Shown: one piece after another, positions 26,501-37,669 of the stretch
Position numbering within the stretch: position 1 is the first letter of the stretch
Layout: each line of letters opens with the position of its first letter
The notes under the pieces: model-generated
Seen by the model: only the letters and a program-made list of their open reading frames with translations
Database searches by the model: none
Told to the model about the DNA's origin: nothing
Translations under genes and position numbers: made by a program
From: Melanocharis versteri
Lineage: Eukaryota > Chordata > Aves > Passeriformes > Melanocharitidae
Assembly (NCBI GenBank): GCA_013397845.1
Contig: VZTG01001540.1
Span: forward strand, 1,130,754-1,194,753
Length of the DNA stretch: 64,000 nucleotides
Direction of reading: 5' to 3'

Positions 26501-27804
26501 TTTTCTAGGTGAATTAATGCACTATTAAGTGTAATTGTTACTGTGTGCAGTCACACAGCTTCTTGGACTTTTTACTTCTGTTCATTGTCCAGAAAAAAAC
26601 CACTTCATGATGTTGGAGTGAAAGGTTGCGATGTCAGTGTTTTACCAGTACCTTCTACACTGCCAAATACTGTGATGTGTAGAAAGCACGGTAAGTAGAG
26701 TTAGGCTGCCATGGGCTGCAAGGCAACGTGCATTCAAAACAGTTCATCAGTCTGAGAAAATACTTAGCACTCTTCTGTAGAAAAGCACTGCTTTTTAACT
26801 GTTTTCCTTGTGGGCCTGGTGGAAAAGGATCAGTAGATAATACTTCATCTTCCATTTTGCTCAGCCAAGTACAGGGGAAGTTGGCCAGGATGTCTCAGTT
26901 GCTGCACTCCATAAAGGAGAGACCAGGAGGAGACATGTTTTATCACTTCATTTGTCTCCTTTGGAAAGCAAATACATATACTAAAGATACTGGGAGAAAG
27001 GGAGTGGATAATTAGCATCAACATCAGTTTGGTCTGGCTAAGTTATTTCTACATCTACTTCTTGCAGATTTTTGTGGTCCATGCCATCCTTCTGGTACTT
27101 GAGAGTAAGAAGATTGAAACCCCACTATTTATTTGGTTATTAAGGCTGATAATATTACATATTTACAGGTTACTTTCAAATTAATGTGGTATTTGTAATA
27201 TTTTGTGCTATTCTAGGTCAAGTAATGAAACTCTCACGGTCATTATCAAGTCCGATCTCCAAGTAGAACACAAGCTGTGGGGGTTGAGTAGAGCATGGGT
27301 TTGACTCAAAGGTTGGAGATATGCAAATCCACTTAATTTTCATAGCTGCTTAGACAGAGCCTTAATAATCTAAGAGTTCAAAGAAGTTTGAATATGATGC
27401 TCCTGTATCTAACAAATAATATGCACTCTTAGATGGTATAATTTTTCTATATGTTTAGAAGTGGTACAGGAAAGAGACTCTTACTCCTTTGTTCCTAAAA
27501 TATTTGTTTCTTGGCAGCAGTTGTCTGGATGTACAGCAGATGTACTAAATATAACTTGCCTATGATTTAATGCAGCACACATGTATAGAATGAAAATAAC
27601 ATGAATACAAGTTGTTATTTTAATAAGGACCTTTGTAAGAAAGGAAACACTATTCTGGTTATGACTACTTATTCAGTGATATAAATAGAAATTTTGAATT
27701 TCCAGGACTGTCAGTCCGAGAAAGTTCATTTGACCTCAATTTGTGATGCAAGACTCCTGAAAATAATGTCCTCACTAACATTTATTCTGTATTTCTGTTA
27801 ACAG

Positions 27805-27945
27805 GAGGAATGCTTTCTGAATTTAGAAGCTCCTATTTCAAGAGTATGTGGCTATGACACTCCCTTCCCTCACATCTTTGAGCCTTTCTACATCCCAGAC
27901 AAATGGAAATGCTATGATGCTCTTAAAAAGATGATTAACTACTGA
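27805..27945 (+). CDS. BCKDHB: BCKDHB terminal coding exon (branched-chain 2-oxoacid dehydrogenase E1 beta, C-terminus)
   Basis: The product pairs with E1 alpha in an alpha2-beta2 heterotetramer in the mitochondrial matrix. This thiamine-diphosphate-dependent E1 decarboxylates the 2-oxoacids of leucine, isoleucine and valine. After the acceptor AG (27803-27804), frame 0 gives 46 codons and a TGA stop (27943-27945). The peptide starts EECFLNLEAPISRVCGYDTP, continues through PHIFEPFYIPDKWKCYDAL and ends KKMINY. I recognise this as the C-terminal tail of vertebrate BCKDHB, within the transketolase C-terminal domain. It differs from the human tail as I recall it by a conservative Arg-to-Lys change near the end. 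The mitochondrial leader, cofactor-binding region and earlier exons are upstream of the window. The reading frame is intact, so I see no sign of a pseudogene. The intron boundary argues against a processed copy. Confidence 0.96.
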   Translation, partial: EECFLNLEAPISRVCGYDTPFPHIFEPFYIPDKWKCYDALKKMINY

Positions 27946-27957
27946 GCAGTAGTACAG
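27946..27957 (+). other. BCKDHB: Start of BCKDHB 3' UTR, ending at a splice donor
   Basis: Twelve bases after the stop the sequence reads CAG|GTGAGA (boundary 27957/27958), a near-consensus donor. I infer that the exon ends here in at least some transcripts and continues at about 32906. Read-through as an unspliced 3' UTR is the alternative. Confidence 0.65.
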
Positions 27958-28033
27958 GTGAGAAATAACATCTTATACTGACAGGTTACCTGCGAGGGTT
28001 CTGACAGGATGACTACAAGGTTAGAGGCTATAG

Positions 28034-28080
28034 TACTACTAGTTTATTTAGTTTATTTACTACTAGTTTATTTAGTTATT
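28034..28080. repeat. 24-bp tandem duplication
   Basis: The unit beginning TACTACTAGTTTATTTAGTT occurs at 28034 and again at 28058, giving two adjacent copies with a small difference at the end of the second. Confidence 0.85.
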
Positions 28081-29233
28081 TATGATAAGAATTGCCTCTT
28101 ATGGCTTTGGGCATTCAGTCTTAAAGACATCTGAATATTTTTGAGTACTGCCATTGAAGTCAGTGTTTAAAATTAATTACCTTGCTTAATCAATCTGAAA
28201 ATTAAATGTCTTGAATCCTGAGAAGTGAAAAGAGTATAAAGTGAAGGGTGAAAGGAATACTTATGCAGAGAATATATTTTTATCTTTATTACAATACTCA
28301 AGAGTTACTTCATAGACAAACCACAGTGTTGAATTTTATAATTTTTCACTCCTCAGGGTGTCCTGTAACCCTGCAAGGTACGAATAACACCCAATTTAGC
28401 CTGAATGTTGGCTCTGTGTTGTAAACATACACAAACCATTGGAAAAAATGGAAGCATCTGTAGTGTCTTATAGTTCTGTTGAAGTACTAATATTCAATAT
28501 TTATTCCAAAAGTAATTTTTCTTTATGGTCTTCAACGTAATTTGATCGTGCTTGAAGATTTCTGTTTGCAGAGTACAAAGACTGTGAAGTAATATGTATT
28601 TCTGTGTCTGTTACAGTCTGTAACATCTTTTGTTTCATTATAATATTATACTAAGTAGCATTTGACTGTGGGGTGGCTGACCAGGAATTAGGATTGTGCA
28701 TGGCTGTGGGAGAGCTTCTGGTGTTTAATGACCGAAGTTTAACAGTTTAGAAAAGGTGTTAACACAATGTATTCTCTGCTTCCGTTAATTGGACAAAGTA
28801 ACCTAGTTTTTGAGATAGTCTTGGTGCATCTTGTACATGGGAAATGAAAAGAAGAAAACAACAGGCCTGTTAAAAATTAGGAGAATCTGTAATGGGCAGG
28901 CAGGGGATTTTTAGCTGTTGACACCAAAGACAGGAGGGCCAAGGTGGGCTCCATATTAAGGGTGCCATCTTCTGTCCTTTTTACCTCTACATTAAACTGT
29001 GAATGTAATTTAGAGCCATGGATAGAAGGTTCCAGTACCATAATGTTAATTTCCTTTATATGCATAGTTACTTTCAGGAGGCTTTTTGGCATTCCGCTGT
29101 GTTTATTTCCCTCAATAGCTGATAGTGGAGTGCCTTTATGAGAAATGGGATTGCTACCAGTGAGGCAGTGTCTCCAAAAAATAACGTAGTTCTACTTTTC
29201 TCAAAAATCGCTTGTTACTGATACCAGAGCATT

Positions 29234-29822
29234 TCACAGAATCCCGGAATATGCTGAATTGGAAGGGAGCCATCAGGATCATAGAGCCCAACTCCTGGGC
29301 CTGTGGAAGACACCCCAAGGATCACATCATATGCCTGAGAGTGTTGTCCAAATGCTTCTTGAACTCTGTCAGGCTTCGAGCTGTGACCACTTCTTTAAGG
29401 AGCCTGTTCCAGTGCCCGACCACCCTCTGGGTGAAAAACCTGATATCCAACTTAAATCTCCCCTGACTCGGCTTTATGCTGTTTCCTTGAGTCCTGCCTT
29501 ATCACAAGAGTGAAGAGATCAGTGTCTGCCCCTGCTCTTCCCCTCACGAGGAAGCTGTAACTGCAGTGAGGTCTCCTCTCAGTCTCCTCTTCTCCAGGCT
29601 GACCAGACCAAGTGCCCTCAGCTGCTCCTCACACGGCTTCCCCTCAAGGCCCTTCACCTTCTCTGTTGCCCTCCTTTGGACACTCTCTCATAGTTTAATG
29701 TCTTTCTTACATTGTGGTGCCCAAATCTGCCCCCAGGACTTGAGGGGAGGCCTCACCAGTCCAGGCAGAGTGGGACAATCCCCTCCCTTGACTGGCTGGG
29801 GATGTGGTTCTTAATGCACCTC
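29234..29822 (-). mobile_element. CR1 LINE 3' portion, antisense
   Basis: The + strand begins with TCACAGAATCCCGGAATATG (29234), the reverse complement of a CR1 3' terminus. It continues through antisense landmarks of the CR1 3' UTR and ORF2 end: CTTCTTGAACTCTGTCAGGC (29359), CAGTGCCCGACCACCCTCTG (about 29410) and CTCCTCTTCTCCAGGCTGAC (29583). It is about 590 bp, 5'-truncated in its own orientation, as is usual for CR1. It lies in the inferred 3' UTR intron, antisense to BCKDHB. The open frames across it (up to 84 codons on +) are antisense and not genes. Confidence 0.93.
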
Positions 29823-31024
29823 ATTTCCTTGGAATTAAAACTAAAGCTGTTTTCTGACCTGTTACCTTTTTTGTAGAATACATAGTCAGTGCTCTCTTTT
29901 TTATGACAGTTGTCCTTGCCTTTTATATGGGTTGAAGTAAACTCATTAATGACTTATTTTCTTTTTGTGTTTGGCACCTCTATAACAAAGTCAGGGAATC
30001 TATCCTAAAGAGAATGGCTTGGCTGTATGTGTTCCTTGAGGTGAGTTATAGGGTCATGCTAGGTAGCCTTTGATCTGTTACTTTTCAGAGGAAACCAAAG
30101 GACCAAATATTGTTACCTCTGTAAGGAAAGGGAGACAAACTGAGGACATTTGGTGGTTCAGAGGCGTAGGTAACCCCCCGTTCCTCTATGGGATGGTATA
30201 GTGAGCTGAAAAAATGGGTTCTGAGATTGCATTGAATTTGCGCACAATCCAGTCTCCACACTGGATGTCCACACTAAACCTGGTCTAAAACATGGAAAAG
30301 TCATCTGCATTTATACTTATATTTCTCTCATGGGCTGGACCACACAAATATCAGAGGAGGTTACTGGTCAGCTGAAAATGTGGATTTAGCATATCAAGGA
30401 GCAGGTTTATTAGGGGTTGTCTGAAAAACAATGTCAAGACACAGAAAACTCTGCTTTCTGCTCTGTCTAACAAAACATCCAGATGTTGGGGCCCATAGCA
30501 CCACATCTTTTGGTTGGTGTGACTAGATATTAGTGTCACAGAATGAGCTGCTCCAAGTTTTTCTATGTTTTTATGAGAGAACATTAATGTGCCTTGTTGT
30601 AAGGCACATTGCAGGGGAGTATTCCATTGTTTTTCTGTGTGCTACGCATTGGTCTTACATACTTGACACAGCAGTTGAAATAGATCTCCATTCTGCTGTC
30701 AACTCCACAGAGTTTGCCTGTAAGGTAGCTCACTTATGTTTCTGAGAAACTGAAGGATTGCTTTACATTTGCTTTCTTTGTACTCGTAACATTTGTTACT
30801 TGCCATTGGTATGGAGCAATGAGGTTATGTGTTCCAAACCATCTTGTGTGTAGTTCTAAGAGATGGTTTCACAGTTGGTGTGGATTTGAGCACAGTCAGT
30901 CCTTCTGGATATTAGGGAGGCTGGGCCTCTTGTCCCACTGCTGGAAAGACAGAGGAGCTAGGAGTTCCCTGTGGAGAAGAAGGGTGTAGGGCTGGCTTTT
31001 GACTTACAGAAATGGTCAAGCTGG

Positions 31025-31123
31025 TGTCGTGGTTTAACCCCAGCTGGCAACTCAGCCCCACACAGCCACTCTCATTTCCCCCCGGTGGGATAGGGGAGAG
31101 TGAACTGGAAGAGTAAAAAAAGC
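31025..31123 (-). mobile_element. LTR remnant, reverse orientation (same class as the solo LTR at 40.5 kb)
   Basis: TGTCGTGGTTTAACCCCAGC at 31025 is the reverse complement of an LTR 3' end. The following 100 bp aligns with the last part of the LTR at 40510-41201, sharing a GGTTTAAA-like terminus, the GTGTGG/CTGTGTGG block and a polypurine/CCAC-GTGG stem region. The remainder of the LTR is absent, so this is a truncated remnant. The inner boundary is approximate. Confidence 0.78.
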
Positions 31124-32905
31124 TGAGTGCTGTGGTTAATAATTTCTAAAGTTAGCATTATTATATCTTAATGTACGTTCAGTTTTATTCAGCCTGTGTT
31201 GACAGCATCTCACACGCAGGTAGCTGCTTATCTTGAGATTGTCAGTACAGATGGATTTCCTGCTCAAAGACAGTGTTTGTTAATGTGTCCTGTATACCTC
31301 ACCAATGAGACAGGCAAGAGCAAAGTCTCTATCTTTCAGCAGTTTCTCAGTTATTAAAATTTGTAGCTATGTTAGCTATACGAGAAGCAGCTTCCAGGTA
31401 GGCAGCTGTGTTCCAGATAACTCTCTGTGGTTGGAAAACAGATAAAGATAAAAAAAGCAGTGAGATTAGGATGCATATACATTTCCTAGGTAATTAGAAC
31501 AGTGTCTGGCTGTTTGTTTGGGGAGGGAAAAAAAAACCCTCAAAGAAGAAACAGAAGATAGCCATGAAACCGAAGAAAATAGTGACAAATTTTATAAAAT
31601 ACACTCTTGTTCACAAATATGTTGAGGGCTGACTGTAGCATAGAAATGGCAGGTATTTAAGTGCTTTTCTGTTATGTTTTGCTGCTTTTACTACCACATT
31701 TGCATATTTTGTTTTGTCAGATTCTGAATTTTAAAGCTATTCCTTGTTAGGTTACAGTTCACCTCCCTCAGAGTGTGTGTGTTCATGGAGAGACATTGTT
31801 ACTGTTACAAACGTAGTCTCTGAAAGTTACACAAGTTATCACACTGAACTTCATTGCAGAACTATTTTATGAGACGGTGTATTTAATCTTGGTGCTTAAA
31901 GGTTAGGTGATGTTAGAGGATCTTGTGGGGCTGATTTAAATTTACTTTTGTTTCCAAGCATGCATTTGAAATTGGTTGTGCTGGGAAACAGGAAGGGACC
32001 TGGCAGGTACTTTAGTTAGTAATTGTGTCTTCCTTGCACTCCTGGCTATTTGGCTACGGGTTAACTTGAGCACAGGAAAACTGTAATTCCTCTCCCTGTT
32101 TGATAAGAGAGACTGCAAGATCTTTTTAACCTGAGACTTAACAACCAGTTTTTTTCAATACATAAATCACAAATGTTGCAGGCTAGACTGCGTGCTTAAT
32201 AATGTGCTGACTGTAACCCACAAACAACCTCCACAGGCTTGAGTAGGACACAACATTCTTGGTTTATAACCTTTTCCTGCTGGATGACAAAAATCATTCA
32301 AGTGGCCAGTGAATCATGTCTTATTTACAGCCAGTGAGTAGTCCACATATAAGATACCACTCTACTAGAGCTATGAGTTAGACTCTTAGTATAGCTGTTG
32401 CAAGTCTGTACTTGCATTCAGACCTTGTTGAGAATTCATGCAGGATCAATAATGAAATTATCTTTAAAAAATTCCATGTAAACAGGAAAGGTGTTGACTA
32501 TAGTTTCTTTACAAGACCCCTGTTCTTTGTAATAGTAGAATGATAGTATATCTAGCAGAAAAAATACAAAACGTTTGCTTACCATTCTAGAGTAGGAGGG
32601 AAGATAGTTCATCATAAAATTTTTTTTTGTACATGGCAATAATCAGTGGTGTGTTGACACTAGGTATCATTTGCAGCATTTCTAATTTCTGTTAGTCTAC
32701 CCTGGCAGCTTTAAAGATGTAATATAGTATTTAATACAAAATGAGTAAGTAATTGTTAGTAATTAGTTTTAGGTCATACACCTTTAAATTAAGACATTAT
32801 GAATTTAAGAAGTAAGATTACCCTGGAGTGTGCTGTCTGTTTAAATGTGCAGATATTAGTTTCAGTCTTCAGATTTATAATATATTTTTTCATCTTTTTC
32901 TGCAG

Positions 32906-33245
32906 AGAGGAGAAGAACAACAGGGAAATACAGAAGCTGCCTTCAAAACTCTTGACACTTTATTCCAATCTTTTGGGTTTGGAATTTACATAGCAGACTT
33001 TTCTTTTAACTCAGCTATCCTTAATGTTCATCTTGGCTATTCTGCAGCAAGTTCAAATTTTCCTTAATTATGAAATCAGTGATGGGCAGGTGATTGTTAC
33101 AGTAAGTAGTTTCAGATGTATTTAAAGATATTCCAGATGTTGTATGAATATTGCACATTGCCATGCTTCACTAAGTTACATCTAGACTTCACTGTGTAAA
33201 TATTAGAAGCAGAATTTTATTCAATAAAGCATATTATGCTCATGT
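32906..33245 (+). other. BCKDHB: Inferred untranslated terminal exon of BCKDHB
   Basis: A long pyrimidine tract and CAG acceptor (AG at 32904-32905) precede this segment. It ends just after a canonical AATAAA at 33223-33228, with GT-rich sequence following (about 33241-33275), the layout of a real polyadenylation site. It contains no convincing protein: the open frame crossing it (to 33067) starts before the acceptor and has no homology I recognise. Because the donor at 27957 follows the stop codon, the exon would be entirely 3' UTR. The assignment to BCKDHB is inference from position, strand and signals. An independent non-coding transcript is possible. Confidence 0.6.
33223..33228 (+). promoter_or_regulatory. 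BCKDHB: Polyadenylation signal AATAAA
   Basis: This canonical hexamer has a GT-rich downstream element starting about 15-20 nt later. It is the first canonical signal I noticed after the BCKDHB stop codon. A second AATAAA lies at 33317-33322 and could serve as an alternative. Confidence 0.65.
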
Positions 33246-33249
33246 TGTC

Positions 33250-34970
33250 TCTTAGTTTTGCTATTGTTTTGGAAAAACCCAAGGAAGTTATTTGAATGTG
33301 GCTGTATTTTCAACACAATAAACCTTAGACAGCCAGACCAACTCGTGTGATGGAGACCTGCTTTAACTGGTGGCATCAGTGTTTCACTTGAGTGGCTTCA
33401 TGCAGAATAGTCCCTAATACTGATTTCCCTTTCTGCAAAGGGAAGTCTATTTTTCTTGAGAAGGGGCGAGAGCTTTTTCTGCTTTATTGCTGTGAATGAG
33501 AGGCTTAATTGGTACATCTTTTCTGCAATATCCTTCCCTCTAGAAATGGAATGTGTCTGCTACTAAGCAGTTTTGCAAAAGCAATTCCTCATCTTTTTGC
33601 CTGCTTTGCTCTCTGTACAAATCAGTCTCATGCTGCATTGCATCTTACCAAATGGAGGAAGGAGGAGGGGTTGAGGACATGGATGCCGGTAGCCAGATAA
33701 TCACATTTCTGTGATTATTCAGGGGGGTCTTTCCGAGAGAAAGAAGAATACCTTTGTACACAAACCTGCTCAGGACAGTCCTCAAGGTGATGGCTGAAAC
33801 ACACCAGGGAGGAAGCTGAGGAGGATAACTTCACTGTGCATATCAGTGGATCTATGGAAAGTGCTGAATTGTTATCTTTTCAGGTCCTACCATTTTGTGT
33901 AAGATTCTGTGTTCATAGTTTGTGCATTCCCTAAAGAATCCCACAACTGATAATGAAGCTAGTTCTTAATGTGTCCAATCAAAATGAGATTGTTGTCAAA
34001 TCTTGTAAGTCTCCTGTAAATGCCGTGTATAGAACTTATTATCTGAAATAAGATAGATGCGTTACATATTTTATATTTTTTGCACTGGATGGAAGCTATT
34101 TCGGTCATATGAAGAAAAATGGTTTTAAAAATTATTTCTGTCTTGGTGTAACATCAAGTGATATTTTAGTAACTGTCTCCTAAAAATGTACTGTTACTGT
34201 ATTTCAAAGCATATAAAATAGATGCAATTATAGTACTGCCTTAGTAAAATGTACTTTGGTAATTAATAGCCTTAATACAATATACTTTGTATTTACAGTT
34301 TTCATATATAAAAGTGATTTCTAATTTAGTGCAAAGCTTAAGTTCAAGTTGCCTGTTTTGAAATGTGGAATAATATATTTCTTAATAAACATGTAGAAAA
34401 TATGTGCTCTTAATGTGGACTGCTGCAATCTGGTTGAGGGGCAGGTTTTGTATTTTCAGTGATTGGTGTTGTGTCAGTTTTAATAGTATAAAAAATTGTT
34501 CCTTTCTTTTCTGTTTTGGGTAATAGAATATTTTTCCCTGGCAAAGATGGATTAATGTTCTAAAATAGGTGCTGCTCCCAAAAGCCTGCCTAGATGGCAG
34601 TATTCACTCACGTAACCTGTGCTCAAGGCTGGAGGCTGTTTCAAGTGCACGTTACGGAAAAATGACTTACAGTGCTAAATTGGACATGAAGCTGTATGCT
34701 GGTACATACAAATAACTGTTTCTTATTAAGTTTCTTAATAACAAAATCCAAGGACAATTCGTATTTTCTGGTTTTTAACCACTCAGGTCTCTTAATTAGA
34801 TATTCTCAGATTTAACCTGGGCAGTGATTGTTTCACTTTAAGTAACTCCTAAAGGAAAAATCGTGTCACTACTCCTTGCTGATAGTCCAGAAAATTGGTA
34901 ATCTGTCTAGTCATGCTCAACGCTAATTGTGGGAAATAATTATGGTACAAAGCTTAATGCTGGGTCCTGA
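33250..34970. other. Intergenic, nothing recognised
   Basis: AT-rich sequence lies downstream of the inferred BCKDHB poly(A) site. There are no plausible exons, RNA genes or repeats that I can name. Open frames are short. Confidence 0.6.
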
Positions 34971-34971
34971 G

Positions 34972-35174
34972 ATCTTCACCAAAAGGGTTGTCAAGTATTG
35001 GAACAGGCTGCTCAGCGAAGTAGGGGAGTCACCATCCCTGGAGATTTTTAAAAGATGTGTAGATTTGACATTAGGAGTATGGTTTGGTGGTGGACTTGGA
35101 AGTGCTGGGTTAATGGTTGAACTCAGATGATCTTAGAGGTCTTTTCCTCCCTAAATTACTCTGTGATTCTATGA
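34972..35174 (+). mobile_element. CR1 LINE 3' end, 5'-truncated
   Basis: It contains the CR1 3'-terminal landmarks TATTGGAACAGGCTGCTCAG (about 34997), GTCACCATCCCTGGAGATTT (about 35027), GATGATCTTAGAGGTCTTTT (about 35127) and a terminal CTCTGTGATTCTATGA ending at 35174. It is about 200 bp, the typical size of a severely 5'-truncated CR1. It is the same subfamily type as the copy at 8940-9275. Confidence 0.93.
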
Positions 35175-35179
35175 AAGAC

Positions 35180-37557
35180 GTACACAGCCTTCATGGGACC
35201 CCAGATTTATTAACTGCAGATGAAAGACTTATATCCTCTTCTGTCATCTAGCTCAGTTAAGACTGTAGTGCCGTAACAACCTCACTGTAACAAACAGTGC
35301 ACTGATTATATAAAAATTGGATTTAAATCATTAGAGGTATTCTTCCTCGTGGAAGTGCATGTGTTTATAAGAGGATTAGCCAGTAGTACATTCTCACTGC
35401 AGTAGCCAGGAGCCTTGACACAATGACCTTCTGCTCCTACGGTCTGATAATCAATTCTGAGCCCATTAATCTTTCCAGACAGCTTTCTTGCTCCCATAGC
35501 TAAAACCCGGTGTTCCTGGTGCACTGGTATACTGCAGAAGCTCTGTTCTAGCCACATAACTTCAGAGGCAGCAACTGAAAGGAATCCATTCAGCAAGCTG
35601 GCAGAGATTGTTATCACAGCAGCTCATGGGGTTCAGTGAGCATTATATGTTCATAACAAAATAAGCTGACACAGTCTGTAAGCTCTGCCAGATTTCAGCA
35701 GACCCGAAATAAGGATGCAATTCTTTTGTAGCTCTTTTTCAGCTTAGCTGCTCTGCAAGATACACGTTGATTAGATATGGGAGAGCTACAGCTAACTTCA
35801 GTATAAACAAGATTTTTAGAACTTAGTTCGGTTGCTTATGCTTTGGCATCAAATACCATTTGAGACACCCTGGGGTGTCCTGCACGGTCTCCATGTCTGC
35901 AGCTGCTGCTTCCATAGGTCCTATGTGATATCTGCCAACCCGATGTGTATCTTGGGTGCCTCAGTGCATCTCAAATAGCATAGATGCTGGTGTTCAGGCA
36001 TCTAAATGGAACCCTTTGTTTTCTGGAGCTTTGGATGGCTGATGTCTGACTATTTTTCTGTGAGCTTGCATAAAAGGCCAGCACTGAGATTGATGCATTC
36101 CTTGATTTTCCAAATAAATCACTCAAATCCTCAGTAGGTACATAAGGTGGGATACATGACGTTATATGTGAAAGAAAGTATCGTCTCCTAGGTGATGGGC
36201 TGATGCTGCACTGGACTGTTAGTTCCTCAAGGAGCATAATTTAGAGCAAAACCCGAGCCTTGGAACTGTTACCTGGCTGGAATTTGTTGCCATAAGTCAG
36301 AAGGTTTCTGATGAATGTCTGAAGATAACACGTGGGCAGGACCTGGTTCAATTTCAGCAAAGCCATGAGCAACAGCGGTGAGTTAATGGGAGATGAGTCC
36401 CCTTGCTTTCTATAGTCTCTGTGTGGGATTCAGCTCAGGATTAGGGCACCTAAATGTGTCAAGATCTAGGTGTGTATGGCTGAGCAGAGCAGTTGAGCGG
36501 GCACTAAGTTCCTCTAAGGTAAGCTTGACTCATTCTGCAGGCTGAACTGACTCTGCTGACTTCTCTGGTTGTCTCTGTGTGGTGCCACATTTGGTACTGT
36601 TAAGGTGTTCTGCCTGGCCCTCGGCTGCCTGTCTGGAAAGGTTCAGGTCTCCCGTCAGTCCTCGGTCACACCTGCTGCTCAGGTACATCTTTCACCGTGC
36701 TTGAAGTCATCTGGGGCATCATTGCTGAATGTGCGGGCAGCAGGATCTAATTCCCCAGTGGCTGTGGCTGTCATGGGATTGCAGCCCAAACATAGACATT
36801 AGGTGCTCAACTTCCAATGAAATTACCAATTCCATGCTTTTGGCAGAAGGGAAAGAGTGGAGAGGAAGCAAATGAAGTGTTATGTGGATTCTGGGGCCGT
36901 GTACTAAGTGGTGCAAGAAGCTGGGAGAGGATGGTCTGTCCCTCAATCCAGCTGCTACAAGCGGTGTTGGCCTAATCCATACTTAAGATCATGTTAGTCA
37001 TCCCCAGCCCCCTAACAGAAAGAGCTAAACCTCCTGATGAACAATACCAATTAATTTGATCAGTTGTCTATTTTCATATTTCAAGGGCAACACTGAAGCA
37101 GCCCCGGCCTTGGTTTAGTGTTACTTGCTTTGAAATTGCTTTATGGTCTTTGGTGATGTTTTTAAGCCCTATTTTTGTCTGCCAAAATAATTCTGCTACT
37201 CTAAGAGCAGAAACTAGTGTCTGGTCTTGCTCATGTATGTCTGTGGCTAGCTGTTCTACAACTGACAGTAATGTGCCACCAGTGTCTCATAAGGCATCCC
37301 TGTTGATTCCTGTGTGTAATTAATTACTTTTATATGGTAATTAAATCATTGATGTTTACTTGCACTCTGCTTGCAGCTGAGTACTTGCTGAAAAGAGAAA
37401 TTGTCTGAATTTGTGCGCCTGTGGTTGCTCTCATCTTGCAGCGTTGGTGAGCTCTGCCCTGCCTGAGCCGCTGCTAGTTCCAGGCCTGAGCAGTCTCGGC
37501 AGTTCTGAGGAAAGGGACCTGGCTGCAGGCAGATGCTTTCCTTCCAGTCTTTCCACC
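35180..37557. other. Intergenic, nothing recognised
   Basis: No gene, RNA or repeat can be supported. The composition becomes richer in G+C from about 36 kb. The antisense open frame of 103 codons near 35.3-35.6 kb has no recognisable homology and is judged chance. Confidence 0.55.
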
Positions 37558-37665
37558 TGTGCTGCTTTTGGCTGGGGTAGCTTTAATTTTCTTCACAGTG
37601 GCTAGTGTGGAGCTCTGTTTTGGATTTGTGCTGGAGACAGTGCTGATAGTATAGAGATTATGTAT
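37558..37665 (+). mobile_element. LTR remnant, 5' end of the LTR
   Basis: It begins TGTGCTGCTTTTGGCTGGGG and continues with TAATTTTCTTCACAGTGGCT and TTTTGGATTTGTGCTGGAGA. This matches the first ~110 bp of the avian LTR class represented at 40510 (TGTCCTGGTTTTGGCTGGGA). The rest of the LTR is not recognisable beyond about 37665, so this is a truncated copy. It is useful because it keeps the stretch that is lost inside the patched region of the 40510 copy. Confidence 0.75.
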
Positions 37666-37669
37666 AGTG

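Larger units (their letters stand above)
1..27804 (+). other. BCKDHB: BCKDHB intron, 3' part (last intron before the terminal coding exon)
   Basis: The acceptor AG at 27803-27804 joins the terminal BCKDHB exon, so the sequence to its left is intron. Its 5' end lies outside the window. A pyrimidine-rich tract fills 27780-27802, and a CTAAC branch-point-like motif at 27775-27779 puts its A about 26 nt from the splice site. The intron is AT-rich and full of stops in all frames. I looked for the preceding BCKDHB coding exon and did not find it here. Recognisable contents are two CR1 fragments, a (CT)n tract and small local duplications, listed separately. The stretches 1-5194, 5961-8757 and 9277-23490 otherwise show nothing I can name. 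Conserved non-coding elements could be present but cannot be recognised without alignment. Confidence 0.88.
27958..32905 (+). other. BCKDHB: Inferred BCKDHB intron within the 3' UTR
   Basis: It is bounded by the GTGAGA donor at 27958 and a TTTTTCATCTTTTTCTGCAG acceptor ending at 32905. I noticed no canonical AATAAA between the stop codon and 33223, only scattered ATTAAA such as the one near 28990. That favours splicing over a short unspliced 3' UTR. It contains a 24-bp tandem duplication, a CR1 fragment and an LTR remnant, listed separately. The rest (for example 28083-29230, 29825-31020 and 31130-32880) shows no recognisable gene. Confidence 0.6.

Noticed and set aside
32828..33067. 79-codon open frame crossing the inferred terminal exon
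   Set aside because: It starts before the acceptor and has no homology I recognise. The exon would be spliced after the BCKDHB stop codon, so it would be untranslated.
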